A stretch of 64,000 bases of DNA from Straminergon stramineum (GCA_963920665.1 OY987265.1:29331001-29395000); one strand, 5' to 3'. Positions 11,188 to 23,574 are shown, counted from the stretch's first letter. Notes: a model not told the origin generated them from the sequence alone. Made by a program: numbers and translations.

Positions 11188-12129
11188 TGAACGCCTATTG
11201 AGGAAACTGTTGTATGGACCGTGCCTGGAACTTGCCGGTGAATGCTGCAACAACAAACCGGGAGTTGTTATCAGCAAATTTGTACTACGTGTCCTCTGTT
11301 ACAACATGTATGATTGTTCTAGCATCAAGTATTAATCAAAGTTCTTCTCAATACCGTAGTAGTCAACAAACTCTGCAAGGATTGCCGAGAGTGTGCTCCA
11401 CCTCTACATCCATAGAGTTAACGTTTGCATAGAGGTGGCACGAATAACTGAAAGTAATCTGTTGTATGCTCTGCAGCATCGTGGTGATATTTTTTGATTC
11501 ACTTGTGGTTTCCTATAGTACATGTGAAGTAGGCCTGAGCTTATCAAATGGGCGTTACGGGTAATTTCAAAACATTCGAGATGATGGCGATTGCCTTCAC
11601 CCTTTGTTTGATAGACATGTGTTTCAGACCATTCCGTCTTGAAACAGTTGATTTGACGTACTTAACAAATGATACATACCTCAATTATAGAGGGATTTTG
11701 TACGTTGCCCATTGTGGCAGAGTTATTTTTATGCAGCCGGTGGTTATTCGCATTTTTTATCATGCTTCCATGGTGTGCCCTGTTCTAACGTGGTTTTCGT
11801 AATGATCTAATTTTCTCATATTCTTGTTAGCAAATCAAAGAGGATTCCAATGCACCAGTCTATGGTGTTGCATTATAAGTACGTCTCTCTTTATGAGGTA
11901 CCTTACAAGGTTACTCTCGAACAGAGGGATTTCATATATACCATGTTCAGCAACCAGCATCGATTTCGTTTAATTTGATAGCAGATGGTTTTGTTTTGAG
12001 CGCACTGATCAATGTGTAATGCCTTTCATCGGGACTGTAGCTCGTCGATTTGAAAGATTATGGCGTTCTGAAGACATTTTAAAACGAGTCCAAAGATCGA
12101 CTTCAGTGTGAGTCGGTATGCCAATTAAT
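11188..12129. other. 3' flank of the acidic repeat gene
   Basis: This sequence has moderate GC and is not repetitive. Two further frames are open just past the stop (to 11335 and to 11432). They could be extra exons or chance frames in 3' untranslated DNA. I could not connect them to exon 2 with credible splice sites. No convincing polyadenylation signal was fixed. Confidence 0.4.
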
Positions 12130-12440
12130 TGTGGCCGAGCATAATTGACAGCAAAAACAAGGAAGACGCAATTGAGTGGTGCAAACCACCTGTGGCAAAT
12201 ACCAGAAGAAAAATCAAGAGAGCATTCAAGGTGGCAACTCCCAGTACCTGCAAAAACGGTTACACTTCCGGATGAATTCGAAGGAGCTGAGGGGTGAGGA
12301 ACTCAGTCAACTAACAACCAAAGCCATTGTCTCCAGCAATTGCGAAAGTCCGTCCTGTTCTCACAATCTACAAGTTGTTACAAGTGATGTCGCTCATAAT
12401 CAGGGTTCTCTATTGCGATACCAGGCTATTCCTGTGGCCA
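12130..12440 (+). pseudogene. Possible broken coding trace, plus strand
   Basis: Protein-like segments appear in successive frames: KNKEDAIEWCKPPVANTRR then KIKRAFKVATP in one, PVPAKTVTLPDEFEGAEG in the next, and EELSQLTTKAIVSSN in the third. There are no splice sites at the switches, which suggests one- or two-base indels in a dead coding region. No domain is recognised. The opposite strand is open and hydrophobic in part of this region, so orientation is not certain. Confidence 0.3.
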
Positions 12441-12469
12441 ATGACTGACACTGAATTTTGGAGGGGCTG

Positions 12470-12965
12470 TCAGACTCTGGTCTCGATTATAGCCTTTGAC
12501 CGCAAAAACAAACGTTGCTCAATGATTTTGAAGTGTCGGTGGCTGGGTATGCATACATGTGGCAGCCCTGGCAAGGTTGGAGGCGGTAAATCCTTCAACA
12601 TGTCTTGGTTCGCCTTGTGGAAGTTGAATCAATGGCATCCATCTGGGAGTTCACTCAACAGATGGTGTTCTCAGGTGACTTCTTGTGCTTTCATTACTCC
12701 GCTCAAAGTTCCGTTAATCTCAGCGAATGTAGTCTGCAATGTCTTCGGTCACGTCTTGTCTCGATTGCTTTGTCGACAGGGTATCGGCATTGCTTCTCCA
12801 TTTGAACAAGTGCTTTCAGAAGATCCTCGTGCATTTGTATCATCATCACGACATCCCTGGGCTTTTCTCTTTGACATATCAAGTTATTTGATTTGTCACT
12901 GAATGAAGAGGCGGAACAGGAGTACCACCTGCAAGCAGAAATTCCTTCTCGCCCAGGGCCTAACT
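12470..12965 (-). pseudogene. Possible broken coding trace, minus strand
   Basis: On the minus strand, ALGEKEFLLAGGTPVPPLHS (frame closed by TGA at 12881-12879) is followed by MIQMHEDLLKALVQMEKQ in a second frame. DTLSTKQSRQDVTEDIADYI follows in a third, and FAEINGTLSGVMKAQEVT after another switch. The pieces look like one helical, charged protein interrupted by frameshifts and stops. No family is recognised. The plus strand carries a 191-codon open frame across the same DNA with unconvincing composition. A genuine multi-exon gene is the alternative, but the switches lack splice signals. Confidence 0.35.
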
Positions 12966-13149
12966 CAACCAAAGGGACGCATCAGCTTACCTCATCAGAA
13001 CACAAATCCATGTAAAATTTGCTTCAAATAGCTCTTCAGTTACTGCAGAAGCCAGAATCGAACATTTCTCTCCCAAACAGTGCCACAAATAGGTCTCCCA
13101 ATTTGCGGATGAAGCTTGAAAATGAGACCAGAGATCAGTACAAAACGGC

Positions 13150-13760
13150 ATTAAGACTCTTATCGAACCCTAAGCCCTAAACCATTGCAACCATTGCAAA
13201 AAACGAACATGTGATTATAAGGTCTAGCAACTGCGAGATTTCAAATTCACCTGTGATTGCAAGAAACGACCTCCGCTTTGATTCGCATTTCACAAGTTGA
13301 TAGAAACAAGGGCTTCACACTCAAAACAGAGCACGCCAACAAGTACAAATTCACTGACAAACAAGACCTTCGCAATGGCGAAACGCTTCCCCAAAGTTCA
13401 AAACACGTAATTGTGAAAGATTTCACACAATGCGACCACAATAAAAAAGAAACTATAGAAAATGGAGTTCATTTGATATAATCTACAAGAGATTCAGGTA
13501 GAAAAACAACTTGAACAGGCATTACGACTCTTACACAATCCTAACCCAACTGCAGAAACCACATACGGAAACATGATATTATTAGGACTAGCAACTGTGA
13601 CATTTCACAATTCGACTGCCATTCCAAGAAACGACCTCCACAGGTAGACAGAAACTAGGGTTTACTCTCAAAAATTATACACACACCGATACACAAAAAC
13701 CGCTTCCCAAACACTACGAAACGAAGGCAGCGTAATATAGAAAGATTGCCCCCACAATAA
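13150..13760. repeat. Diverged tandem duplication, period 371 bp
   Basis: The block starting ATTAAGACTCTTATCGAACC at 13150 recurs as ATTACGACTCTTACACAATC at 13521. Further matches follow in order: GTCTAGCAACTG/GACTAGCAACTG, CCAAGAAACGACCTCC-like sequence, GATAGAAACAAGGG/GACAGAAACTAGGG, and CTCAAAA. The first unit contains a telomere-like word, AACCCTAAGCCCTAAACC. Confidence 0.7.
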
Positions 13761-14260
13761 TCTTTTAAAACATTACGCATCCGTCAATTTGTGGTAAATT
13801 TCATTCAATACTAAGTCCCAATCCACGCCGACTCCCGCAGGAAATCCGAAGCACGCATTCCCAAATCGACAGACACCATTAAATGGAGAACATCTGGGAT
13901 TCCGTGTTGGACGCCGAATGTTCGCACCCGTGGAGTAATGATTAGATCACCGACCCATTTGAAAGGTCGACGGGCGACGCCATCGCTGAACCCTTCAAAG
14001 CTTCAACCGCAGGTTTCCTCCTTGCAATTGAATTTCCTTCAATTTGAAGAAAATAAACAAAAGAACTTCAAGCGGAATTTCAACGACCTGCTCCAAGCCT
14101 CCAACTTCGTGTAACTTAAGCTAGGGTTACAAGTGTCCTGAAGATGGGAAAGCCATGCTTCACGCTATGTGACGAAGACCCGCCGCCTCGTTGAACTTTG
14201 AAGAGTGAAGACTCGTCCGTTGACGAAGACGAAGGAGTTCAACACCACATACATTGAATC
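13761..14260 (-). other. GC-richer segment with a candidate minus-strand first exon
   Basis: On the minus strand a well-placed AGCG-ATG-GCG context at 13983 opens MASPVDLSNGSVI (stop at 13942). It is too short to be a gene alone, but could be a first exon spliced at the GTGATC donor inside it. The broken coding trace at 12965-12470 lies about 1 kb downstream in the same orientation. This is a weak inference. Confidence 0.2.
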
Positions 14261-17099
14261 CATTTTTTCATCCGTTAGAATATTTAGTAAGTTCTTTCTT
14301 TTCTTTTCATCCCTACATGAATTGATTCAAAGCTTTCAACAAAAATCATGAAACATTGAGTGACTACTCTAGACGAAAATTTTTTCAACATATTTGGATA
14401 TATTTCATTCATTTTATGCAACTTCCACAATGAGCTTTTGAAAACATTTATAATCCATACATTGAGTGCCATGACTATGAGGAATAGAGTAATATTGAAA
14501 AAAATATATGACATTATAGTAAAATATGTGATCATACTTCAACTTTTCAAACACATTGGAGGTGAAAATTGATCCTAGTTGGAAGTGCCATGTATCATTT
14601 GAATTAAGTTTAATATGAAGACAAATTTTTGTCACTGATGGATACCTCAATTTATGCACCTCTATGTCAATTACAAAAAATAAATCATGTTGAAACCATG
14701 ATTGGATTTTTCATGTGCTTAAAGAATAAGCTTGGCACTAATACATGCAAGGTTTGATAATCTTGAAACAAAATTATAGTGTTATAGAATATAGAAGTAA
14801 CATTAAAACTTTCAAAATCCTCAAATAGAATCCAATTGGTTGTTGTGTGAATTGTTGTCAGTGGTTTGTTTCCTCACAATGAAACAATTATCTCAATTGT
14901 TTTGAAAGCAAAAAAAATGAGAATTAGGATTGTGCATGATTTTGGATCTTGTTGCCAGGAGAGTTAAATTAATATTTTTTTCAAAAAAATTAGAATAGTC
15001 TTATGAATCAATACTTAACAAAATTATATAGAATTTAACTCATGAATTACAAAAGAAGTTATTCTTTTTTTTTTTTAAAGTTAAAAAATTGTGCAACCAA
15101 TAATATTAATGTCTTTTGTATATAGAAATGCCCTATTCATTGGGCATTATAGAAAATAAGGGTCCCAAATGAGCAAGGCCCTTATTTTTGATAATGCCAA
15201 TAAAGAGGACATTGCCCTATGTAAACAACTACAAAAAAATGAAAAAATATGGATGAAGATTGGATGGAAAAGGAGTAATGACCTTTTTTTTAAAGGGAGC
15301 AACCTAATTATTGGATGATTATATTGTATTGTGTATTTGGTAAAAAAATAGAGCATTTCCTAGTAGTAGTTTATGAATAGAATTTTCATTTTTAGATTTT
15401 TATTTTTGGCAAATTCTCACTATTTTTTTGTATTGCAAGATTTTGAAAATATTTGGCACCCCTCAATTGCCTTCAAAAATTGGTATACAAGTAGCATGAT
15501 CTTTTTTGTGATGGATATAAACTTCATCTTTTCATTCAATGAAAAATTTACACCAAGACAAAAATAAAAGCCTCCTAAAGCTATTGAACAATGAGCAATA
15601 TACTGATTGTTTGAACTTCAAACTCTATTAATTAGTAATCCACATGTTCCACTTTCTAGAAGATTTATATTCTTCTTTCCATAGCATGGAAAAGATTACT
15701 AATATGTTTTGTATGGTTGAAGGTACTAGAAGAAAATCTTGTTGAAGTCAACACAACCTAGGTGACATTTTCTGTTTCCTATAACAAAACACGTTAGATT
15801 CAACAAAAAATTGCTCCATTGGTTGAAACCACTTGACACCTTGACTTGGTCTCAAGGATGATGTGTCTCAATTGACTACCTTATTTCGTTGTCCCTTTGT
15901 TATTGGCCTTTTGTTGTCTAGAATAAAGTAATTGCAAGCTTGTTTCAATTTTGTAGCTACTTGTTTTTTGAGGGTTTGCCTTCTCTTGGTTGATTTTTTT
16001 CTTATTTTGTATTCGTTTGGAATAGAGAAATGGAGATCTAGAGCAATGGAAGTTCAAGGAGCTTGCCTCCAAATCTCTTGGGAGCAAATTGTAGAGGACG
16101 ATGAGTCTAATTTGAATATGCTCTAGGCTTAAGGGTTTCAAATTGAATTTGGCGATGTTCCTCACGCTTGGAATAGCTGCCATCTAGGTATAGCTACAAT
16201 CATTGGTAAGTTCAAACATGAAATGCACAAGAAGATGATGTTAGACTATTTTTAGGACAAGTGATTCTACAAAACACTTCTATAGTTTTGATGTCACATA
16301 TTGCACATCTTTCATGTCCTCTACCATAACTTTTGAGTTATAGAGACAATGGCTTTGAAATTTTAAAGTAGATACATGGTCCTTTTTCATTTTCATTTTT
16401 TTTTGGAATTTATAAAAAAAACAGGATTTTTATTTAAAGGCTAATTTTGCAAATATGTCACAGTCGGATTTATTGGATTTTATGACTTTGGAGTATCCAA
16501 AATTAATGATCCAAGGGTGCACTTCAAAGGCCATGTTCCACTCTTCATGTGAAGCAATTGTGCAAACAACACTTGAAAAATAGTAAACATAGTCCCTTCT
16601 AGTTACTTGCAAAGAAAATTTTCTTGCACACATGCTTTGGGACATCCAAAAATATTTTGTTTCATTTTTGATTAAATATCATCTACAAAAAGTTCTTGAA
16701 ATAGATGTTTTTAGTTTTTAAAATTTATCAATGATATAAATGTCATCATATCCATTTTCTTGGAATTTTGTACTTTTTTAGTTCTCTTATTCAAAAAATT
16801 ATTTCCGTCTTGGTCTCTTTAGGAAATAATCTCCTTAGATGTCCAAATCTTGTCCCTATTTTATTTTATTTTTAAAATTTGAATTTCTAATTTTATAGTA
16901 TCCTTGAAAAATTTGCAGTACTAAAAAAAAATGCAACAAATAGTAAATTAAAGTATTTTGTCAAATCATCATGACACCTCGGAGTATAATTAGGGTATTC
17001 TTTGATGATTCTACCACATGTTGTGTTCCTTATTTGTGTCCACTGTCGAAAGGATGTGTGCTTGAGATGACTATTTTGTACTAGAAAAAGGCATCCAGG
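14261..17099. other. AT-rich spacer, nothing recognised
   Basis: A long AT-rich stretch with many short frames on both strands, none with coding character. I found no terminal inverted repeats and no match to the families seen elsewhere. Confidence 0.5.
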
Positions 17100-17700
17100 T
17101 TAGTTACACCATCAAAAAATTACCTTTGCATTGCAGATGTTGTGCTATGATTTGTGTCCAAATGTTTTTGATGAGTACTACATACAAGACAAGTGAAAGT
17201 ATGACTAAGAAGTTCTTGAAGTGTTTTCGCATAGCCATGAGTGAGAAGTTTGGGGCATATCCAATCATGTAGACTTCCAAAAATGATTGTCTACTATCAT
17301 TGCCCATAGTTTTCTTGGATGTTTGCTCCATTAGGTTGTATGCACTATGAGTAGAAGCCAATTGTTCAATTCCTTGGCAAGGTGATTTTGGAAATTGAAA
17401 GGAGAAGTAATCTATCATTTTGGAGGTGGTGGACAAGGACTTGCATATATGGCATGCTTTTTTCAATGTACCTACATCAAACAACATCAACATTTTGGAT
17501 CGATCTCTACTAATTCACACCATGCTTAGGCTAGGTGAAGCCTATGACATGAAGTTCACTATGAATGGTTGTGACTAAGATTGCTATTTCTCCTTGATGG
17601 GATCTACCCTCCTAGGTAATATTCTTTCCAAAATATACTTTTACCATCAAATGAAAAGAAGAAGAGTCACTTCTCCTAGCACTAGAAGATGATTTGCAAG
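17100..17700 (-). pseudogene. Possible decayed hAT-type transposase fragment
   Basis: A 129-codon minus-strand frame contains LMLFDVGTLKKACHICKSL and, further on, LASTHSAYNLMEQTSKKT. These positions resemble the plant hAT/DUF659 blocks around LDLMLEDIG and the RFA-type segment that follows it. Upstream on the same strand, SSSSARRSDSSSFHLMVKV and EGRSHQGEIAILVTTIHSEL run through in-frame stops. Similarity is judged from memory of the family pattern and is weak. If correct, it is a dead relic. Confidence 0.3.
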
Positions 17701-19569
17701 GACACTAAGGTTTTGGAGTATCCTACTTTAGGGTCAAATTTGTTAAAAGAATAATTCAAAATACAATTAAATTTGGCATACAATGCTGAAATTTTCAGAA
17801 ATCTTAATGTGGCATAATTGAGTAGTGTAGAAAGTTTTACTGAAAATAATCTTAATCCTAAAAGAACAAAGCCAAAGCAATGGGTACCTGTAAAGCTAAT
17901 TATGAGTATTGATAAAGTTGGGGGTAGTGTTAAAGGTCAAGAAATATTTTGAAACTTGATAAAGGTCACAAATGAATATTTTGAACAATATAAAACAAAC
18001 TTCTAGAAATTCTAAATCGAATTAAAAAATGGAAATTCAACAAAAAAAATGATTTCATATGGAGCCTAACAAATCCGAGTGCAATGTACATACGGTACTT
18101 CAAGTTAATTTTGTCATAATTCTAATTGTGATCAATGGAGCATAGAGGTAATTATCATGCCAACATTATATTGACTTGTTGTATTCTAAACATAGGTCAA
18201 CACAATGTGATTCTAAATGATAAAAAAGGTCTAGATGGTTTGAAAGACATCATTGAAAATTTAAAGGAAAGGGTTGTGCCTTTTCAAAGGGAATTGAGTT
18301 TCTATAATTTCGGGATATTGAAATTGTTGACACCTATTATGGTTTAAGAAGTGATGGATTTGATAGAGCATCTATGTCTCTATATTGAAACAGGTAGGTT
18401 TGGTTACCTTGGTATAAATAATCATCTAAAAATGTGGCATATATGTCAATTAAAGCAATTTCGGGCATCATCTCCTAAACGGATATATTGTTGTGGTTTC
18501 CCTTTTGCATGGACATTATCTTCATTATCTTGAACTTCACATCCATGTCTTGACACTATTCATGTCATCTTTATGTCTACATTGACGTAATTTAGGCTCT
18601 CCCATTCTTTGGTATCATGGTTAACTATCATCAACATGCAAGTCTATTGTTCCCCTACTTCATCCATCCCTATAAGTGCAACCTTCAAATTAAATTTGTA
18701 ACCCTAAATTAAATCCACACATCCCAACTTGTGAATTAAAATTTGAGACTACTTGCAAATCCTAGTCTCAACCCACCTTAGCATTTGACATGCTTCCAAA
18801 CACCCAAACATTCCTACCAAACCTTGGACCCCCAACATATGTCAAATAAGGCAAATGATTTACCCTATCAAGTACTACACCACGAATTTTCAAATTATGG
18901 ACCTACATTCCAACAAAAAGAATGGGTGGATGATATGCAAGTTCAAGCCATAAATATTGACATGAGATGAATGGCCAAATACCCCAACACACAAATGACA
19001 ATCAACAATTTACATTCGCAAAAGCCCTTACTTTTCTAAAATATTGACCACCAAACAATATCCCAACAAATTGAACACTGGTTGCATAACCAACAACCCT
19101 CACACTCCCCTAGTTTATGATCCTTTACACCACAAAGACTAACCCTAGCACCAATTGAATTCATGTGAACATCTTCTTTTCAACACATCCCAAAATTCTA
19201 AAAATGAATTATAGCTTTGCACTCCTCAACCCCCACCCCAATATTTGATCTGTTGTAAAGTTGTAAGAGATTGAATCCAATTTGATTCTACTTCCTACTA
19301 CTACGACATCTTTTATACACGAACTTGGAGTCATTCTTTTTTCAATTCTATTTTATCCATCATTCAAAGAATATCTCTTTTTCAACTAGGAATTGATTCT
19401 CTAATTCTCAAATACTAGATTATACACAATTACATGGCACCTAACATTTACTCTCAAATTTAACATATTGGGAACAACTTACAAGACAACATTCAGACTT
19501 TAAATATACCAATTGGCTTTATTCACACATAATACATCACACATAATCACATAACTAACACACCATATA
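17701..19569. other. AT-rich spacer, nothing recognised
   Basis: No gene or repeat matched elsewhere in the window. The part from 18640 to 19400 is C-rich on this strand relative to its surroundings, but has no coding frame over 62 codons. Confidence 0.45.
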
Positions 19570-19770
19570 CTCATCTCATCTATTAAACTAAGTAGAGTGT
19601 CATGATTCATGTCACAATCCTTTGTCACAAATATGGTCACATTTTCATCCCAAATGTTTTTCATCCGGTTCCATTAGACTTCAACTAGCTATCATGTCCA
19701 TATTCTCCTCAATTCAATGTTGCATTGCAACTAATTTGTGCTAGTACAACATTACCTACAAATGAAGACT
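19570..19770 (+). repeat. Dispersed repeat, copy 1 (partner 23766-23975)
   Basis: A run of matching blocks is shared in direct orientation with 23766-23975: GAGTGTCA, TTCATGTCAC, TTGTCACAAATATGGTCA, TTTTCATCC, and AATGTTTTTCATCC. They continue with GACTTCAAC, TCCATATT, TCCTCA and TGTTGCATTGCAAC-like sequence. No termini are recognised. Confidence 0.65.
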
Positions 19771-21639
19771 TCCCAATTGATTACAACTCTTTGTCACTCA
19801 AAATCATACAACTAGAACACACACGTCACATATTTGAACTGTACTCACAAACTCAACAAACCGATCTGATGAATATTTCTCTTAAATTAATGTTATTGAG
19901 AAATATTCTTGAGAGAATGTACTGACAATGTTATTTAAGGTTAGAAATAATTTGATGAATATTTCTCTTAACACACACCTCAAATAACTAACATTATTTC
20001 TAACATTAAATGACTAACATTAAATTATTAAATTGAAGTAGGTACAATATAGAGGGAAAAACTAAATTGTTAATAGCTCTGAGATGAAATTGAAATACAC
20101 CAATCCCAATGGTGAGATTATTCTAATAATCAAATCAACCTTGTGCAAATTTCTTTTTGGAAAACTGTGAGAAATGAATTTATAGAAAAACAAATCCAGA
20201 CCTTATTTTTCAAGGAGATGCTACAATTTCCCACAAAACAAGATGCTCCATAACTTTCACATCACTTACCCACATGAAACAAACCAAATCTTTTTATATA
20301 GATAAATTTTTTATTGATTAAAAATGAAACTTTATTACAAGGTTTTTTTTGTGTTCTTTGTTGCTTCCTCTCACCTATTTAAAGCTTTGTGAGGCATAGA
20401 TTTTTCTCCCAAGTACTAATTAAAAGAAAAATTATACTTCCAAAATTGTTATTTGTTACATTATCTCAAAAAAATTAGAAAAAACTTTCAATAATTGAGA
20501 TCACAAAAACCTACCCAAACTATCAAGTATCTCAATATATGGGGAGTACTAGCATTTAGTTACGAGCTAGTTGGTTGATTTTGATAATTTCCAAACCAGA
20601 TAGAAAAGTGTAGGAAGTGGTTCCGAATGAAAAAAGGATATTTTTGGAAATGGACTAGGTAGGAATAAAAAACTTTGGCAATTTTGTTGTCCGTCCTAGG
20701 AGTATGTAGGAAAATTACCGATTTACATGCCTTTTTTACGACAGGTAGCTAACTAGGCATATGCTTTCTAGGAAATTATTTTGACATGTACAAAAAATTT
20801 TTTTTGGTAGTATACTCAATGTGTTCTACTTTGCTCACATCATCTCATGTAATTAGCCTTAAGTACATGGGATTTCCAAACAAGTAAATAGTTAAGTTTG
20901 AAGATTTGGAGGCAACTGTCTTTAAGTCTTTTGCCATTGGGACTTAGAAAAACTTCTAGAATACTGCGTTTATGATACTTGACTTGTAGTACTAACCAAC
21001 TTTTAGAAAATACTTGGACCCTTTGGGGATCCTTGTGTTTTTCGAAAGCTACATCCTCGCCCCTAAGATGGTAGGGGCTTCGCCAAGTTCAACTCTTGCT
21101 AAGGATACTCTAAGAAAAAAATTGGAATTGAAAGACAAGAACACTTTAACCCAAAAAATGGGGAGTGAATAAAAATCCACCACCAAAATGCATAACCAAC
21201 CCCATTTTTGACATTTAGGAAAGCGGAAAATTGAAAAAAAAAAATGGTGGCTAATTGCCTAATTCCAATAGAAAATGGGGGATATCAACCAATAAAATTT
21301 ACACCCTCTAGGCCCACTTCTAGGTAAAATTTGAAAAATCCAAGCCATCTTCTAGAAGCTAGAAAATTCTCCGATTTTCCTATAGAACTCCCCGGACAAT
21401 GAAGTGTCTCCTAAGGGGATATTTGGGCATTTTGGGAATCAAAGCTGTAGTAAATATTAAATTTCATTAAGTCTAATTTGAGTTGACTTTGCTCAAATTA
21501 GTACCATCCCACAACTTTCCAAATTTGGATAGCTTTTTCCCAAAATTACTCTCAAGTGACATTATTTTCAAATAGAGCCGTCCCATAACTATTCAAGAAT
21601 TGAGGTTTACTAGTATGAGAGCCTAGGATCTTAAGTCCA
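19771..21639. other. Spacer with one weak TTAA-family fragment
   Basis: Around 20085-20320, words such as CACCAATCCCAATGGT, CTCCATAACTTTCA and TATATAGATAAAT follow the order seen inside the 0.9-kb TTAA elements, so a diverged fragment is likely. Nothing else is recognised in this stretch. Confidence 0.35.
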
Positions 21640-21850
21640 TGACCTAAGGCACTTATGTTATAGATGCCTATATTATATGTACCTTTCATAGTTATAGGTA
21701 CCTATGTAATAATTAAGCATCTTTTATAGTTATAGAGTACCCATATTGTAGGTACACGTGTTATAGTCTTTTAGACAGCTCAATGGTTGTAAAGTACCTA
21801 CTTATACTTAAGCTCAAGGCTTGTAGGCTCGCATTTCTAAGCTCGCATAC
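21640..21850 (+). repeat. Dispersed repeat, copy 1 (inverted partner 41310-41530)
   Basis: This segment is rich in TTATAG and GGTACCTAT words. It matches the reverse strand of 41310-41530 over blocks including TATGTTATAG, GCCTATATTATA, CAATGGTTGTA, CTACTTATAC and ATCAAGGCT/CTCAAGGCT. The short words recur within each copy, suggesting an old internal tandem structure. Confidence 0.6.
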
Positions 21851-22590
21851 TAGTGTCGTTACTCAAGAGCTTTATGATATGATATTTGCACTTGGGACAT
21901 TCACATTCAATATACTCATAAATTGATTTAAATCCATTGGTTATTCAATCAAATTCTGATGATGAAATTTGTTGTTTCTTCTTCTTTTCCTTTTTCCTTT
22001 TTTTTTTTTGAAATTTTTCTTTTTCGTTTCCGGTCTTTCCACTTAATTTACACCATTCCTCGAGAATGTTAGGCTACAGCGAAACAAACCCCACAACACT
22101 GTTCCCACGGCCACCTAATATTCTGCCGCTCTTGATATACGTGTGCAAGTGACAACTGACAAGGTTCACTTGCACCGACCAACTCCATTTTTTATTGTTA
22201 AATTACAACGATAGCAGAGAACTACATGATTTAATGATTTAATTCATGTGTCCCCATGTGTCTCGACTTCTTGACAATTCTAAGTTGCAATATGGTCAGG
22301 ATTCGCGTGTACGGATTATTCAGTGAAACATGTTGAACCTGGAATGATGCCCACAAATGGAGCCCACTTGCATCAAATACAAGGCTGGAAACTCCTGGAG
22401 TAAATATCCACGTTGATTTGGAGCAAAGTCAAGTTCCCAAGCCTTGAAACGTGCGAGATTGCAAAAAGTTGAACGGGTCATGCATGTGGCTTGTGTTTAA
22501 GGTAATGCAAATGGAGGGTCGGCAATGAAAGCCGCAAGGGTTGAAGACAAGTTCATGTCCTAAATGAGCATTGAGCAAAAATAGCTATAA
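21851..22590. other. Spacer, slightly GC-richer, nothing recognised
   Basis: Positions 22060-22560 are less AT-rich than the surroundings but contain no coding frame and no repeat matched elsewhere. Confidence 0.4.
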
Positions 22591-23574
22591 GGTGGGCACC
22601 CCCCAAATCACGACTATTTTTTGCTACTATGCCTAGTTACTATTGTTAGTGGCCCGGTTCAAATGAGAGAGCCTTTGGACAAAATCATTTTAAAGGTCAT
22701 TGGCTGAAATAACATCCTTGTCTAGTCATACATAGTGAACCAACTTTAATCATTTTCCCTTGGAGGGATAATGCCTCTGTATATGCTTGGGAATGAATGT
22801 AGTTATAATTTGTAGAGAATCATTAGTTGGTTGGCTAGGAAGTTGCAATACTAGTGTCATTGGTTGATTGGAAAGTTGCAAGAGAGAGTTATTGGTTGGC
22901 TGGCAAGGAAGTTGCAACACTAGTGTCATTGGTTGATTAGAAAGTTGCAAGATAGAGTTATTGGTTGGCTAGGAAGTTGCCATGTTGGGGCTCCTACTTT
23001 TTGTGCTTGCAAAAAGGCCCTCCCCTTGCATTGGTTAACAATGTTTTGAGTGAAGTGTCTAGACCTAGGGTTTGTCCACTTCATCAACTTGCCAAGGTAC
23101 CAACCAATGTACTAAGCTAGCTAAGTGGACAAGATGGAGAAGTTTGGGGCCTTGCTTTGGGAGGTGGCTCCAAAATTTTCTAGAGGAATAGTGCTCTTGC
23201 TTTGTCCAATGAAGTCGTGTCTTATGATCTTGATAGCACATACCAAGGCTTGATGATGTAGAAAAACTTTGGGAGGATGAAAGATTTGTCACATTATCAC
23301 TATTCACGTTATCTCCATTCACCCATTTGAAGCAAGCCTTAGACGGTTGTTGAATTATTCATATTTTTTTGTTGGTAAGTGAGAGGAGGTTCCAATATAC
23401 CAAAGAACACAATATTTGGATTGCATATGCAAAAGTTTTGAAGGATCAAAGTTTTTTGGGGTAGAGGCTCTAGAATCATTTCAAGATTTTACATAGGTAC
23501 ATATTGATTTTGGAGATGAATATACATTGAATGACAATGACAATTTTGGATTAGTGGCACATTTGGGGGTTCCC
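22591..23574 (+). mobile_element. GGTGGGCACCCC-family element, copy 2, with internal insertion
   Basis: The left end GGTGGGCACCCCCCAAAT is inverted at the right end as ATTTGGGGGTTCCC. TAA directly flanks both ends, compatible with a 3-bp target duplication. The family core is split: left arm to about 22650, right arm from about 23345. About 0.7 kb of unrelated repeat DNA, found again near 43090, lies between. Copies 1 and 4 are 275 bp, so this is probably a nested insertion. Confidence 0.65.
22768..23055 (+). repeat. Inserted dispersed repeat with 69-bp tandem units
   Basis: It shares GGATAATGCCT, AGTTATAAT, GAGAATCATT, GGCTAGGAAGTTGCCATG and GTGAACAATGTTTTG-like blocks with 43090-43270. Inside, 22822-22981 is a tandem array of about 2.3 units of 69 bp. 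Units start at the TTGGTTGGCT words near 22822, 22890 and 22959. Each unit has two half-repeats ending AAGTTGCAA. Confidence 0.7.

Noticed and set aside
12327..12902. 191-codon plus-strand open frame
   Set aside because: No recognisable domain, Cys/Trp-rich chance-like composition, and the opposite strand shows better coding-like segments.
13156..13182. Interstitial telomere tract
   Set aside because: Only two to three CCCTAAA-like words with mismatches. Similar words at 32106 and 40470 belong to a dispersed repeat, so a telomere fusion is not supported.
22750..22950. Minus-strand repeat protein frame
   Set aside because: Its periodicity comes from the 69-bp tandem repeat in the inserted element. 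No start or domain supports a gene.
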